DNA from: Heterohyrax brucei
Lineage: Eukaryota; Chordata; Mammalia; Hyracoidea; Procaviidae
DNA: 64,000 nt
Direction of reading: 5' to 3'
NCBI GenBank assembly: GCA_028571685.1
Contig: CM053143.1
Span: forward strand, 140,092,829 to 140,156,828
How positions within the stretch are numbered: the stretch's first letter is position 1; each line of letters starts with the position of its first letter. The position numbers were made by a program, and so were the translations under genes. The notes under the pieces are model-generated. The model searched no databases. It saw nothing but the letters and a program-made list of their open reading frames with translations, and had not been told where the DNA came from. Of this stretch, positions 33,996 through 44,668 are shown in pieces.

Positions 33996-34684
33996 GGGCG
34001 AGTGGTGCCTGGGGTCTTAAAAGCTAGCAGGCTGTCATCTAAACAGCACCAAATAGTCCCAGTCCACCTGGACCAGAGGTAAACAGTGGACACTGAGGAC
34101 AGGAGGAAACCATGAGTCCACCAGATGGAATGGGCCATATGAGCCACAGTTTGCTTCAGCATGGGACCAGAAGAACTAAATAGCGCCTGGCCACCACCAA
34201 TGGCAGCCCAGATAGGGTACACGGAACGGAGCCCCAGACATAGCAGGTGATGGTGTAGAGTGCAGAGCTGGAACTCTACCACAAGACCACGCTTGATGGT
34301 CCTTCTGAAAGGAGGGCCCCTGGGAGCATGTCCCCTAGACTGTCTGACCTCAAACTGTATCCATCACTGGGGCCAGCTCCCCAGACAAAGACTGAACTGG
34401 ACTACACAAAACGTAGAGTGAGACTGGAGATGAACAAACCTTTATACATGGGGTTGTCTGAGAGGCTATTCACTGGAGCTGAGATGATTGGGTGAAGAGG
34501 GCCAGATCTTGGTCAAAAGGTCACAGGAAGTTCTGAGCAAAAGGGGAAGCATGCTGCCACGGTGGTGGGGTGAGGGGGGTGGGGGCGGTGGGCGGACGCA
34601 ACTGGAAGAGCGGTGTTATATGGCAATATGGCATAGACTGTAAAATTGTTCTTAATTCACAATAAAAGATATTTTTAAAAAAGA
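33996..34684 (+). mobile_element. L1 3' UTR, elephant type, with G-rich tract
   Basis: Plus-strand counterpart of the 3' UTR at 37577-38330 and 39119-39855. It starts at 'gagtggtgcctggggtcttaaaagct', passes 'catgggaccagaagaac' and 'agactgaactggac', and ends in 'cacaataaaagat' with an AATAAA signal and A-rich tail. It is 5'-truncated inside the 3' UTR, about 690 bp. Confidence 0.88.
34565..34592 (+). other. Potential G-quadruplex in L1 3' UTR
   Basis: Four G-runs (4, 6, 5 and 3 G) separated by 1-4 nt in the sense strand of the L1 3' UTR. Polypurine G-rich tracts in this position are a known feature of mammalian L1 3' UTRs. Fold formation is inference. Confidence 0.7.
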
Positions 34685-34975
34685 CAAAGAATACGCTGAT
34701 TAACCTCTGAGTGTACAAAGGCAGAGTCGTCTGTACATGTCTGGAAGACAATACGCAGGAAAGAGAAAGAAACTTTCCCGGGCTACACCGGAGTCTACAA
34801 CGCTCAGCTTCCAAATGAACTGTCACCTCAGGCTTCATGCACCTGGGAACTGACCTGGAGGCCGCAAAGCTTAGATTGGTTGGGTCCTCCACCAGGTAGA
34901 ATCTCACACAGATTGAGAAAATTTGACTCCTCAGAATGCCAGCCTCTTACACCCATCTCTGTCAGATGGAGTCAC

Positions 34976-35047
34976 TCACACACATACACACACACACACA
35001 CGTGCGTGTGCACATGCACATGCACACGCACACACATGCACACACAG
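34976..35047. repeat. (CA)n microsatellite, compound
   Basis: CA-rich tract with CGTG and CATG interruptions over about 70 bp. Confidence 0.9.
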
Positions 35048-35204
35048 AGATACACATCAATTTGTTGAGGAGAGGCATGTTACGTGTATTTGAATTGGTT
35101 CCCAGCAATAGCTATGTCATTTCAACCAAGATGACCTCACTTGTGCAGAGCAGGATTTCTAAGGCTGTGATCTTTCAGAAGCAAGCAACTAGGTCTGGGC
35201 TGGT

Positions 35205-35265
35205 CCCAGTTACCAACCTTTTGGCTAGTAGTCAAGTTATTAGCAGGTATGTCACCCAGGGCCCA
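35205..35265 (-). mobile_element. AfroSINE head scrap
   Basis: 'accaaccttttggctagtag' and 'gtcacccagggccc' match the minus AfroSINE head; only about 60 bp. Confidence 0.65.
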
Positions 35266-35529
35266 CAGAGGAGAGTCTAGTAGACAGAAATCTCTAGTCA
35301 TGTCTTTTTCACAACACCAGAAAGGCCTGGGGACACTTGCTCTCTTTAAGATCACATTTTTCTTACGCTGGTCTTCACAGAAACCTCTTTCTTCCTTCAC
35401 TTTCGAAAATAGAAACCGCTTGCCACACAGGTCAATAAAAGTGTAAGAGATCCCAAGAATGTTAGTTAGATTTTATATAGCATTCTTTTTCATCAATAGT
35501 CGAAACACATGCACCCATGTATTTGGTTC

Positions 35530-35615
35530 ATTTATCTTGTGGGAACAGGTGTTATCATTGCCATTTTATCTATGGAGCAATTTAGGTCCAGAGAACTTGG
35601 ACTCAACCTGGCATG
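35530..35615 (-). mobile_element. MIR-like fragment
   Basis: 'attgccattttatctatggagc' then 'ggtccagagaacttgg' recall the reverse complement of the MIR core. Weak. Confidence 0.45.
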
Positions 35616-35645
35616 TGTCCACTCCAGCCTCTTTTCTCTGAAGTG

Positions 35646-36970
35646 TTGTTGTTGTTAGGTGCCATCAAGTTGGTTCTGACTCTTAGTCACCCCTATGCAC
35701 AACAGAACAAAAAACTGCCCTGTCTTGTGCCATGTCCACAATTGTTTCTATGCTTAAGGCCATCGCTGCAGCCATAGGGTCAATCCATCTCATTGATGGA
35801 TCCCTTTCTCAGTCTTCTTTTTGCTGACCCTCCACTCTGTCAGGCATGATGTCCTCCTGACAACATGTCCAAAGTATGTAAGACACAGTCTCACCATCTT
35901 TGTTTCCAAGAAGCATTCTGGTTGCACTTATTCTAGAACAGATCTGTTCTTTGGAAGTTCATAGTTCACTCAATGATCTTCTTGAACACCACAGTGCAAA
36001 GACATCAATTCTTCTTCTGTCTTCCTTATTCATCACCCAGCTTTTGCAAGCATATGATGCAGTTGAAAATACCATGGCTTGGTTCAGGCACACTTTAGTC
36101 TTCAAGGTGACATCTTGACTTTTCAGTACTTTGAAGAAGTTCTTTGCAGCAGATTTTCCCAAAGCAATGTGTCTTTTGATTTCTTGACTGCTGCTTACCT
36201 GGGCATTGATTGTGGAACCAAGTAAAATGAAATCCTTGACAACTTCAATCCTCTCTCCATTTATCATGATGTTGTTTACTGTCCAATTGTGAAGATTTTT
36301 GTTGTCTCAATATTGAGGCACAATCCATACTGAAGGCTGTGGTCTTTTGTCTTCATCAGTGTTTCAAATCCTCTACACTTCCAGGAAGTAAGGTGGTGTC
36401 ATCTGCATAATGCAAGTTGTTAATGAGTCTTCCTTCAATTCTGATGTCTTGTTCTTCATATAGTCCAGCTTCTCCGATTATTGGCTTCACATACAGATTG
36501 AAAAGATATGGTGAAAGGATATAACTCTGACATACACCTTTCCTGACTTTAAACCATGCCGTGTCCCCTTGTTTTGTTTGCATGACTGTGTCTCGATCTG
36601 TGTATAGATTCCTTAAGAGCATAAGTAAATGCTCTGGAATTTCCATTCTCCACTATATTAGCCATAATTTGTTGTGATCCACACAGTCAAATGCTGTTGC
36701 ATAGTCAGTGAAACACAGGTAACTACCTTTCTGGTATTCTCTGCTTTCAGTCAAGATCCACCGGGCATCAGCAATGATATCCCTGGTTCCACATCCTCAT
36801 CTGTATCTAGCTTGAATATCTGGCAGTTTCTTGTCAATAAACTGTTGCAGTTGCTTTGAGTGACCTAAAGCAAAATTTTACTTGTGCGAGATAGTGATGA
36901 TAATGGTTGGTGATTTCCACATTTGGTTGTATCACCTTTCTTTAGATTGAGCATATACATGGATCTCTTC
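35646..36970 (-). mobile_element. RTE-clade LINE, 5'-truncated, RT palm to 3' end
   Basis: Minus RTE starting at the 3' terminus 'gttgttgttaggtgccatc'. The coding part keeps open blocks: 35959-36267 (MINGERIEVVKDFILLGSTIN ... SYACKSWVMNKEDRRRIDVFALW) and 36356-36646, which carries an intact YADD box (NNLHYADDTTLL) and KVRKGVCQSYILSPYLFNLY. Upstream RT sequence continues to 36970, where a solo LTR abuts. Stops and frame breaks remain, but this is among the better preserved RTE copies in the window. Confidence 0.93.
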
Positions 36971-37478
36971 TGTTTTAGTCAGCTAGGGCCACTTTAACGG
37001 AAATACCACAAAGTGGATGGCTTTAACAAAGGAAGGTTTATTCTTACACAGTCCGGTAGACTATGAGTCCAAATTCAGGATATCTGCTCCAGGAGAAGGC
37101 TTTCTCCTTGTTGGCTCTGGAGGAAAGTCCAATATTGCATCAATCTGTCCAGGGAGTATCTTGGCACAGGAACCTCAGGTCTGAAGGATGTGCTCTTCTA
37201 CTGGTACTGCTTGCTTGATTGTGTGAGGTTCCCAATTCTCCGCCTGCTTCCCTTCCTTTTATCTCTTGTGGGATGAAAAGATTAAGAGTGGGGCAGGCCA
37301 TACTCCAGGGAAACTCCCTTTAGAGTGGAGTAGGGAGGTGTTCTTATAAAGGGATTTACAGTCCCACCCTAATCCTTTAACATACAGCATAGGAAAACCA
37401 CAAAACGGAGGACAGTCACAAGATACTGGCAATCATGGCCCCACATACATGGACAGGGGCTTCTCACAATCAGCTCAG
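36971..37478 (-). mobile_element. Solo LTR, Afrotheria-type MaLR-like fossil
   Basis: Minus LTR from 'tgttttagtcagctagggcc' through 'tatgagtccaaattcagg', 'gagtggagtaggg', 'cagtcccaccctaatcc' and 'aatcatggcc' to a diverged end near 'cacaatcagctca'. Same family as 15656-16180. Confidence 0.86.
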
Positions 37479-37480
37479 GT

Positions 37481-37572
37481 TTGTTGTTGTGTACAATCAA
37501 GTCTATTCCAACTCATAGCAACCCTGTAGGACAGAGCACAACTTGCGACATCGATTTTCCAAGGCTATAATC
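37481..37572 (-). mobile_element. AfroSINE 3' half
   Basis: Minus strand 'ttgttgttgtgtacaatcaag', 'ccaactcatagcaaccctg' and 'tttccaaggctataatcc'. The tRNA-like head is missing. Confidence 0.85.
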
Positions 37573-39118
37573 CTTCTTTTTCTAATTGTTCTTTGGGTGA
37601 ACCTTTTATAGAGCAAGTTAGTTTCTCATTCAACAATTTATATGAGGATTGTTTTGTGATGTTGGTTAAAATCTCCTTGATCTGTCAACACTCTCCCCTT
37701 CCCCCGTTCCGGATTCCCTGTGTCCATCAGTCTATTTTTCCTGTCCCTTCCTGCCTTCTTATTATTGCTTTTGGGCAGATGTAGCCCATTTGATCTCACA
37801 TACGTTCTTCACATGTGTTATTGTTTGCTTTATGAACCTGTCCAATCTCTGGCTGCAGGCTGAACTTCAGGAGTGGCTTCAGTTCTGGTAGCCGTACTCT
37901 GAGGGGTTTCTGCAGTCTGTGTGAGACCAGTAAGTCTGGTGTGCATGTATGTGTGTGTGTAAATTTGAAATTCATTCTACTTTTTTTCTCCAGCTCTGTC
38001 TGGGATGCTGTATTGTGATCCTTGTCTGAATGGCCAGTGGCGATAACCTAGTGCCATTTAGTTTTTCTGGGCTAGGGCTGGTGGAAGTTGTGTATTTGTG
38101 GTCTATTAGTTCTTTGGACAAATCTTTCACTCATGTCTTTGGCTTTCTTTGTTCTCCTTTGTTCTGAACAGGATAGGACAGTAGATGTATCTCAGATGAC
38201 CACTTGTAAACTTGTAAGATCATAAATGCTATTCACCAAAGTTGGATGTATAACATTTTCTTCATGAACTACGTTATATGCCTGTTGGCCTAGATAACCC
38301 CTGTGACCATGATCTCTAGCCTTCAGTAACAGTACCTCATATATATGAACATGGTATGTTTTTCCATAGATGTAGATCTTGTTTGGTTTCTTGTGGTAGG
38401 GTGTTGTAGTTTTCTTTGTATAGGTCTTCTAGGTCTCTAGTTAGGTTTATTCCCAAGTATTTTATTGTTTTAGGGGCATTATAAGTTGTATTGTTCTCTC
38501 AATTTCATTATCATATTTGTTTTTGCTCACATATAGGAATCCAACAGATTTTTGTATATTGACCTTGTATTCTGCTACTCTGCTGAATCTTCCTATTGGT
38601 TTCAGTAGTTTTCTTGTGGAATCTTTTGTGGTCTTTGTGTAAAGAATCATCATCTGCCACTAAAGATAAGTTTACTACGTCCTTTCCAATTTGGATTCCC
38701 TTTATGTCTTCTCTTTCCCCTTATTTCTTTTTCTTTCAAGTGTAATGTTGAATAGGAATGATGATAAAGGGCATCTTTGTCGGGTTCCCATTCTCAGGGA
38801 AGATGCTTTCAGCCTCTCTGCTGAGAATGTTGTTGACTACTATTTTTGTATAGATGCCCTTTAATAAGTTGAGAAACTTTTCTTTTATTCCTATTTATCA
38901 GGAATAAGTATTGGACTTTATCAAATGCCTTTTCTGTATCAATTAAAATGATTATATGATTCTTCTGTTTTATTTATGTATTGACTTACAGTGATTGATT
39001 TTCCATTGTTGAACCGTCCTTGCATACCAGATATGAGTCCCAGTTGGTCACAGTAAATTATGTTTTGATATGATGCTGAATTCTGTTGACTAGAATTTTT
39101 TTAGGAATTTTTGCATCT

Positions 39119-39855
39119 CTGGGGCCATGGTTTCTGGGGACATCTAGGGCAATTGGCATTACAAAGTTTATTAAGAAAATGTTCTTCATCCTACTTTGTT
39201 GAGTGGCACCTGGGATCTTAAAAGCTAGCAAGCAGCCAGCTAAGAAGCATCATTTGGTCCTAACCCACTTGGAGCAAAGAACATCAAAGACATAAGGAAA
39301 ATACGAGCTCAAGATACAGAAAATGCCATAAAACTAGAGACTACATCAGCATGAGACCAGAAGAACTAGATGGTGCCCAGCTACCAAAAATGACTGCCCT
39401 GACACCAAACTCAAAAAAGAGTCCCTGGTGGAGTGGAGAAATGTGCAGTAGAGAACTCAAACACTAGTGAAAACACAAGACTTAATGATCTGACAGACTA
39501 GAGGGACCCCTGAACTCTCTGTTAGCCCAAAACTGAAACCATTCCCAAAGCCAACTCTTCATTCAAACATTGAACTGGCCTATAAAACACAAAATGCTAT
39601 TGGTGAAGAGTGTGCTTGTTGGCTCAAATAGATACAGGAAATGAACTGGCTGTTTCCCATCTGCAGGTAAGACGAGACGGCAGAGGGAGACAGGAGCTGG
39701 CTGAATGGACAAAGGAAATACAAGTTGGAGAGGAGGAGTGTGTTGCCCCAGAGTGGGGACAGCAGCCAGGGTCACATAAAAATGTGTAAGTTTTTGTATG
39801 ACAAACTGACTGGAACTATAAACTTTCACTTAAAACACAATAAAAATAAATGAAT
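39119..39855 (+). mobile_element. L1 3' UTR copy inserted in L1, with TSD
   Basis: Plus L1 3' UTR from 'ggggccatggtttctgggg' through 'gatcttaaaagctagc', 'catgagaccagaagaac' and 'gaactataaactttcac' to 'aacacaataaaaataaatg'. AATTTTTGCATCT at 39106-39118 and AATTTTTACATCT at 39856-39868 are a 13-bp duplication with one mismatch. 5'-truncated L1, about 740 bp. Confidence 0.93.
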
Positions 39856-40017
39856 AATTTTTACATCTATATTCATGAGGGAGATTTGTCCGTAATTTTC
39901 TTTTTTAAGGTATTTTTTCCTGGCTTCAGTATCTGGATTATGCTGGCTTTATAAAGAATTCAGGAGTATCCTTTCTTTTCTATTTTATGAAATAGTTTGC
40001 GTGGTATTTGGTGTGAT

Positions 40018-40085
40018 ACCAAATCACTCATGTGTGATACCATGAGTCAGAGTCATCTTGACATGATCAAGATATCATGTATCAT
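40018..40085 (+). mobile_element. RTE/SINE 3'-end micro-insert in L1 (tentative)
   Basis: Within L1 ORF2 sequence, 'ataccatgagtcagagtc' plus 'atcttgaca' is foreign and matches the last bases of an RTE or SINE 3' end. The surrounding 'gtggtatttggt' and 'tcattggtatc' look like a disturbed duplication. Confidence 0.45.
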
Positions 40086-40304
40086 TGGTATCTCTGAATG
40101 TTTAGTAGAACTCTCCATTGAAGCCTCTGAGTCAGGGCTTTTTGTGTTGTTGGGAATTTTTTTTTTTTAAATTATCTCTTCAACCTTGTCTCACCTTATG
40201 AGTCTTTTCAGATTTTCTCTCATTTTGTGTTAGTTTAGGTAGTAGTGTGTTTCTAGAAATTTGTCAAGACTAATTTTTATGAGAGGAGATTGTCAGATTT
40301 CTTT

Positions 40305-40378
40305 TCCCAAGGACTTGCTGGTGGGTTTGAATCACTGACCTTTTGGTTAGCATTCAGGCACTTAGCCTTTGCACCAGG
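40305..40378 (-). mobile_element. AfroSINE head scrap
   Basis: 'gctggtgggtttgaatcac', 'ccttttggttagcattc' and 'tttgcaccaggat' in minus orientation; tail missing. Confidence 0.75.
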
Positions 40379-40479
40379 ATACAGGCTGGTGTTTTGGCAG
40401 TTGCTGCTCACTTTTTCTACTCTGTCTATTCCTAATTCAGGCTGTTCCTTGTTTACTTATTCAAATACAAATATTAAGT

Positions 40480-40945
40480 ATTTCTACCACCCATACATCG
40501 GTTTGCCATACTGTGATGATCTGCATGTTGCCATGACGCTGGAAGCTATGTCACGGGTATTTCAGACACCAGCAGGGATATCATGGTGAACAAGCTGCAG
40601 CTGAACTTTCAGACTGAAACTAGGAAGAAATGTCTGGTGAACTGCTTTTGAAAATTACCCAATGAAAACTCTTTGGATCACAAAATATTAGCTGAGACTT
40701 CAACTGACTTTCTTTGGATATATTGTCAAGAGGGTCTAATTACTAAGAAGGACATCAGGTTTGGTAAAGTGGAGGGCCAGCAGAGGCAAGTGGAACTCTC
40801 AGTGAGATAAACTGACACAATGGCCATAACAATGAACTCAAACATATCAGTGACAGCGAAAACGGTGCGCGGCAAGGCAATGTTCCATTCTTTCATACAT
40901 GGGGTCACCATGAGTCAGAGTCATCTTGACAGTAACTAACAACAA
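40480..40945 (+). mobile_element. Non-autonomous RTE derivative, variant join
   Basis: RTE leader (catgttgccatgacgctgg to 'caatgaaaactctttgg') joined to a longer piece of RTE 3' sequence starting near 'actttctttggatatattgtc' and ending 'cagtaactaacaacaac'. The join lies further upstream than in the copies at 17745 and 29205, so it arose from a separate deletion. Confidence 0.8.
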
Positions 40946-41290
40946 CAATATACCATTTACTGTGCACCAGATTCTGGACTAGGTTAGGGACATAGTGATT
41001 AAACACTGCTTTCTGCCCTCAAGGATCAGCCTACTGTGGGAAGCAGACAAGCAGCCAAGAAGCGGACAATTTCATGGGTGAGTGCCGTGACAGCCTACCA
41101 AAGGAGACACCTAACCCAGACAGGGTGCTCAGAGAAGACTCTCCAGAGACGAGATGCCTGAGGAGAATCTTGAATAGGGTAGGTAGGTACCAACAGGGTA
41201 AAGAAGCTGGAATACAGGCAAAGAGAGGGGTGTATGAGAAGAGCCACGAGAGATAAATGAGTGGTAAATATCAGCAGTTAAGTCAGTGTG
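40946..41290 (-). mobile_element. L2 LINE 3' end
   Basis: Reverse L2: 'taccatttactgtgcacc', 'agggacatagtgatt', 'ctgccctcaaggatc', 'tgggtgagtgccgtgac'-like and 'agaagctggaatacaggc'. Confidence 0.75.
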
Positions 41291-41394
41291 GTTGGTGGCA
41301 GGGCCAGAGGCAACGAGAAGGACTAGAAAGGCCAGTTAAGGCTAGTCAGGGTGGGCCACACTTGCCATGCCAGCTGGCTGGATTTTAGATGTTA
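41291..41394. other. No feature
   Basis: Short gap between L2 and MIR remnants. Confidence 0.4.
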
Positions 41395-41500
41395 GGACAA
41401 GAGACATTCCAGAGCCAAACTGCTAGGTTCAGTCCTGGCTCTGCCACTTAATAACTGTGACCTAATGTTAGGCAAGTTGATTTTTTGTGCCATCAGTTCC
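41395..41500 (+). mobile_element. MIR SINE fragment
   Basis: 'gttcagtcctggctctgccac' followed by 'aataactgtgacctaatg' and 'ggcaagttgattt', the MIR core. Confidence 0.82.
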
Positions 41501-41979
41501 TGATAATATGCCACCTTCTGAAATGGTTAAATGCCAATCAGGTACTTTTGACACTGTGCATTCATTGCATCTTCTTTTGATGCTTCCTGCATTGTAAAGT
41601 ATTTTCCTGTAGAATTATTCAACCTTGTAACTCGAGGCTTGAATTTTTCTTTAGTTCTTTCAGTTTGAAGACTGTTGGCTGTTTCTTTCCCTTCTGGTTT
41701 CCTGTCTCCAGATCTTGCCCATGTCGTTATAATACTTCGTCTTCTAGAGCTAACCTTTGAAACTTCTGCTCAGCTCTTTTACTTCATCATTGTTTTCCTT
41801 TTGCTTCAGCTACGTGACATTCAAGGGGAAGTTTCAGAGACTCTTCTGACATCCATTTTGGTCTTTTCTTTCTTTCCTATGTTTTTAATGAACTGTTGTT
41901 TTCTTAATGTATGATGTCCTTGATGTCACTGCACAACTCATCTGGTCTTCAGTCATTAGTGGCCAGTGAGTTAAATTTA
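41501..41979. other. No gene recognised
   Basis: T-rich unique sequence; a 79-codon plus frame at 41675-41914 has hydrophobic content but no known motif. Confidence 0.4.
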
Positions 41980-42128
41980 TTGTTGCGATAGACACAGTGG
42001 CTGCAGTGATGGGCTCAAGCATCACAACAATTGTGAGGCTGGCACAGGAAAAGGCAGTGTTTTGTTCTGTTTACATAGATAGAATCACAGTGAGTCGGAA
42101 CTGAATCATCAGCACTTAAGAACAACAA
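41980..42128 (+). mobile_element. RTE 3' terminus
   Basis: 'gatagacacagtggctgc', 'agtgatgggctcaagc', 'ggcagtgttttgttctg' and 'gcacttaagaacaacaac'. 5'-truncated to about 150 bp. Confidence 0.9.
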
Positions 42129-43134
42129 CCACAGTGTCTCTGAAGCAAGTCTGCACCCTGAATGCATAAGGGGAGGTGAAGTGGGAGTTCATGAAATCAG
42201 TCTAAAAGTCAGTTGAAATGGCAGTTGGCAGCCTTGCAGCAGTGGCCTTCTAAACCTCTGCTGTTAGAGCTGTGAGGCACTCCTCTTTCCCCTATAACTG
42301 CATATATGGACGAAGGACCTCACAGTCCCCTTGAACCAGGTGAATCAATAATGCAAAGCCTATCTTTTATTATTTAACAAAATGGACCACTGACTCTGGA
42401 AAAATTGTTAAACCTATAGATTCAACAGCACTTGGCTGGCCTGGCATAGAAGGAAGGAAAATAAAAAAAGCTAGATTTTAAAGTAAACTTCCTGTATCTT
42501 AGAGTTACTTAGAAATGTTAGAGACTTAAATTTCAATTTTATTTTTAGGCTCTTTCCTGGGAAAGTAAGCAAATAAGAAAGTAAGTCTTGATCAGAACTT
42601 GGCCAAGCTATGAAAGACTGACTAAGACTTTCTCCGCTAAATAGTCCAGAGAACTTGCAACTCTGGCAACAATGTAAGGAGATTACCTCCAAAAGAAATA
42701 AGATCAGCATCATACTGAAGATACAAAAATGAAAGGGTCTAGCAGTAAGTTTAATTGTTCGGTTATTTATTTTATTATCATTATTTTCTTGCTGCTAAAA
42801 TATTTTAATCTTACAATTCTTGACAGGTGGCAGGCAGGCTAAAGGTGGTAGGTAAGAGGATTTTAAGAGACATACACACAGAGAGTCTAGCTCCGGACTG
42901 AGAGGTATAAAAACCAACACAGCAAGAAAATGAATTTGAATTTGAGGTTACAACCTGTGTCAGAAGTAACCACTTAACCTCTGGTTCTGGTGCAAGAAAA
43001 AGACAGGAAGTAGAATAAGCAGAGTATTTCCATTTTCTCTCATGAACTCCTGCTTCGAAGAGCAGCACGGGCTGCTGGGATGGTTCCTGCCTTTTATAGC
43101 TTCCTCCAATTCTGAACAAATAGGTTTGTTTCAT
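42129..43134. other. No gene recognised
   Basis: About 1 kb without a recognised repeat. A 146-codon minus frame (42811-43251) overlaps the following L2 and lacks known motifs. Confidence 0.45.
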
Positions 43135-43330
43135 CTCTATGGAGGCTGTAGTTTTGTGCCAGGCACTGTTGTGGGTGCTGAGAAAAGACAGCAGAGCCAA
43201 GCCAAGTGCTGTCGAGTCGGAGGAAAGACAATTAACCAAGTAGACAGACAAGTAATTAAAGGAAATGATAAGTGCTATGATTAAAGCAGAGTTAGGGGAG
43301 AGAGACTGACTATGAAGTACCAGAACAATG
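43135..43330 (-). mobile_element. L2 LINE 3' end
   Basis: Reverse L2: 'tttgtgccaggcactgttgtgg', 'gacaattaaccaag', 'gataagtgctatgatt'. Interrupted by the 30-bp insert at 43191-43220. Confidence 0.8.
43191..43220 (-). mobile_element. 30-bp SINE/RTE 3'-end micro-insert with TSD
   Basis: The insert contains 'ccaagtgctgtcgagtcgg', the reverse of a cgactcgacggcacttgg-type end. AGAAAAGACA (43181-43190) and AGGAAAGACA (43221-43230) flank it, a 10-bp duplication with one mismatch in L2. Same 3'-end type as 60968-60999. Confidence 0.75.
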
Positions 43331-43848
43331 TTATTTTAATAGAATGGATAAAGAAGCTTTTGGTCACCTTGCTACAGTTCCCATCACATCCTATTACCCA
43401 CTCACTTTCATCATTTGCTGCTACCTGCTTGGCAATTGGAAGTATCTGAGTTTGCGAGCTCTGCAACAGAATGATGGGAAAAGTAAAGAATAATTTAAAT
43501 TAGGAATATGAAAAATATAAATAAGAATAGCATAACAAGACCAGAAAAAGTACAGCTTGGACACCACAAAAGAGTTTATAGTTGGTATAGCTGGGCATCA
43601 GATGTGATGCTGAGCTTCCTGGCAACCAGAGCAAAGGAAGCCATGCCCAGTGACATCATTCTTATTTTCAGAAAGGAAGAAATAAAACCAATCCTTTAAA
43701 GTTACAAAGCTCTCCTTACCTGAACCTGGGCAGGAATTGATATTGTCCTGATTTATAAAAGGGAACTGTAATTAATAATAACCTCAAGTGCACATGCATC
43801 ATAGTATGAGATTCTGTATCATTTCACTCATTCACTCAAACACTTCTA
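43331..43848. other. No gene recognised
   Basis: AT-rich unique sequence. Confidence 0.4.
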
Positions 43849-44375
43849 TGTTGTTAGGTGCTGTTGAGTTGGTTCTGACTCATAGTGACCCTATGAACAA
43901 TAGAAATACTACCTAGTCCTGCACTGTGCCCACACGTTTTTATGCTTAAGCCCATTGTTGGCCACTGTGTCGGTCAATCTTTTTGAGGCTCTTCGTATTT
44001 TCTGCTGACCCATTACTTTACCGAGCATGAGATTTGTCTCCAGAGATTGATCCCTCCTGTCAAAGTGTCCAAAGTATATCAGACACAGTCTCAGCATCTT
44101 GCTTCCAAGGAGCACTCAGGCTGTACTTCTTCCAGAACAGATCTGTTTGTTCTTTTGGTAGTCCATGATACGTTCAGCATTCTTCTCCAACACCGTAATT
44201 CAAAGTCATCAATTCTTCTGCCTGCCTTATTCACCACTGTTCAGCTTTTGCATACATACAATGTGACTGAGAACACCATGACTTGGGTCAGGTACACCTT
44301 AGTCTTCAAGGTAACATCTTTACTTTTCAATACTTCAAATAGGTCTTTTGCTCCAGATTTTCCCAACATACCTCT
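43849..44375 (-). mobile_element. RTE 3' end
   Basis: Minus RTE from 'tgttgttaggtgctgttgag' through 'gcttccaaggagcactcagg' and 'accttagtcttcaaggtaac' to truncation near 44375. 3' UTR plus C-terminal coding remnant. Confidence 0.93.
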
Positions 44376-44668
44376 ATAGATACACTAAAATGAGCACTAG
44401 AAATACAAAAATACTGTTTTTCTATTGTCCATAGATAAGACAGGAGGGCGTGTCTTATCTAAAATAAACTCCATAAAGGTGGTAAAAGTGCCTGTGTGAG
44501 ACTCTAAGATAGGGCAGTGCAGGTCCCTTGCTCCTTGATTTAAACACACAGAGTATACAGAAAACGGACAGAATGTCTAATATTTAAATTATCTTCGTTC
44601 TATAATCTGTCTTCTCTCAGACAGCTAAACAAAAAGAAAGAAGAGATTAAAAATGTGATATAGCAAGG
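44376..44668. other. No feature
   Basis: About 290 bp between two parallel RTE ends. Confidence 0.4.

Larger units (their letters stand above)
37577..40285 (-). mobile_element. L1 LINE, 3' UTR joined to ORF2 RT region, with L1 inserted
   Basis: Minus L1. 37577-38335 is the elephant-type 3' UTR (gagcaagttagtttctc, 'gcaggctgaacttcagg', 'gtgtctttgg'-like blocks). From about 38340 to 39118 the sequence is ORF2 reverse-transcriptase region, as in KSVGFLYVSKN at 38462-38653. It resumes at 39869 and ends about 40285. ORF2 sequence that normally lies between the RT and the 3' UTR is missing. The antiparallel L1 at 39119-39855 is a later insertion. Confidence 0.85.

Noticed and set aside
34976-35047. 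Regulatory Z-DNA element
   Set aside because: A plain CA/TG microsatellite of ordinary length; no further evidence.
42811-43251. 146-codon minus open frame as a gene
   Set aside because: It runs into the L2 fossil and across the 30-bp micro-insert, so it cannot be a conserved coding frame.
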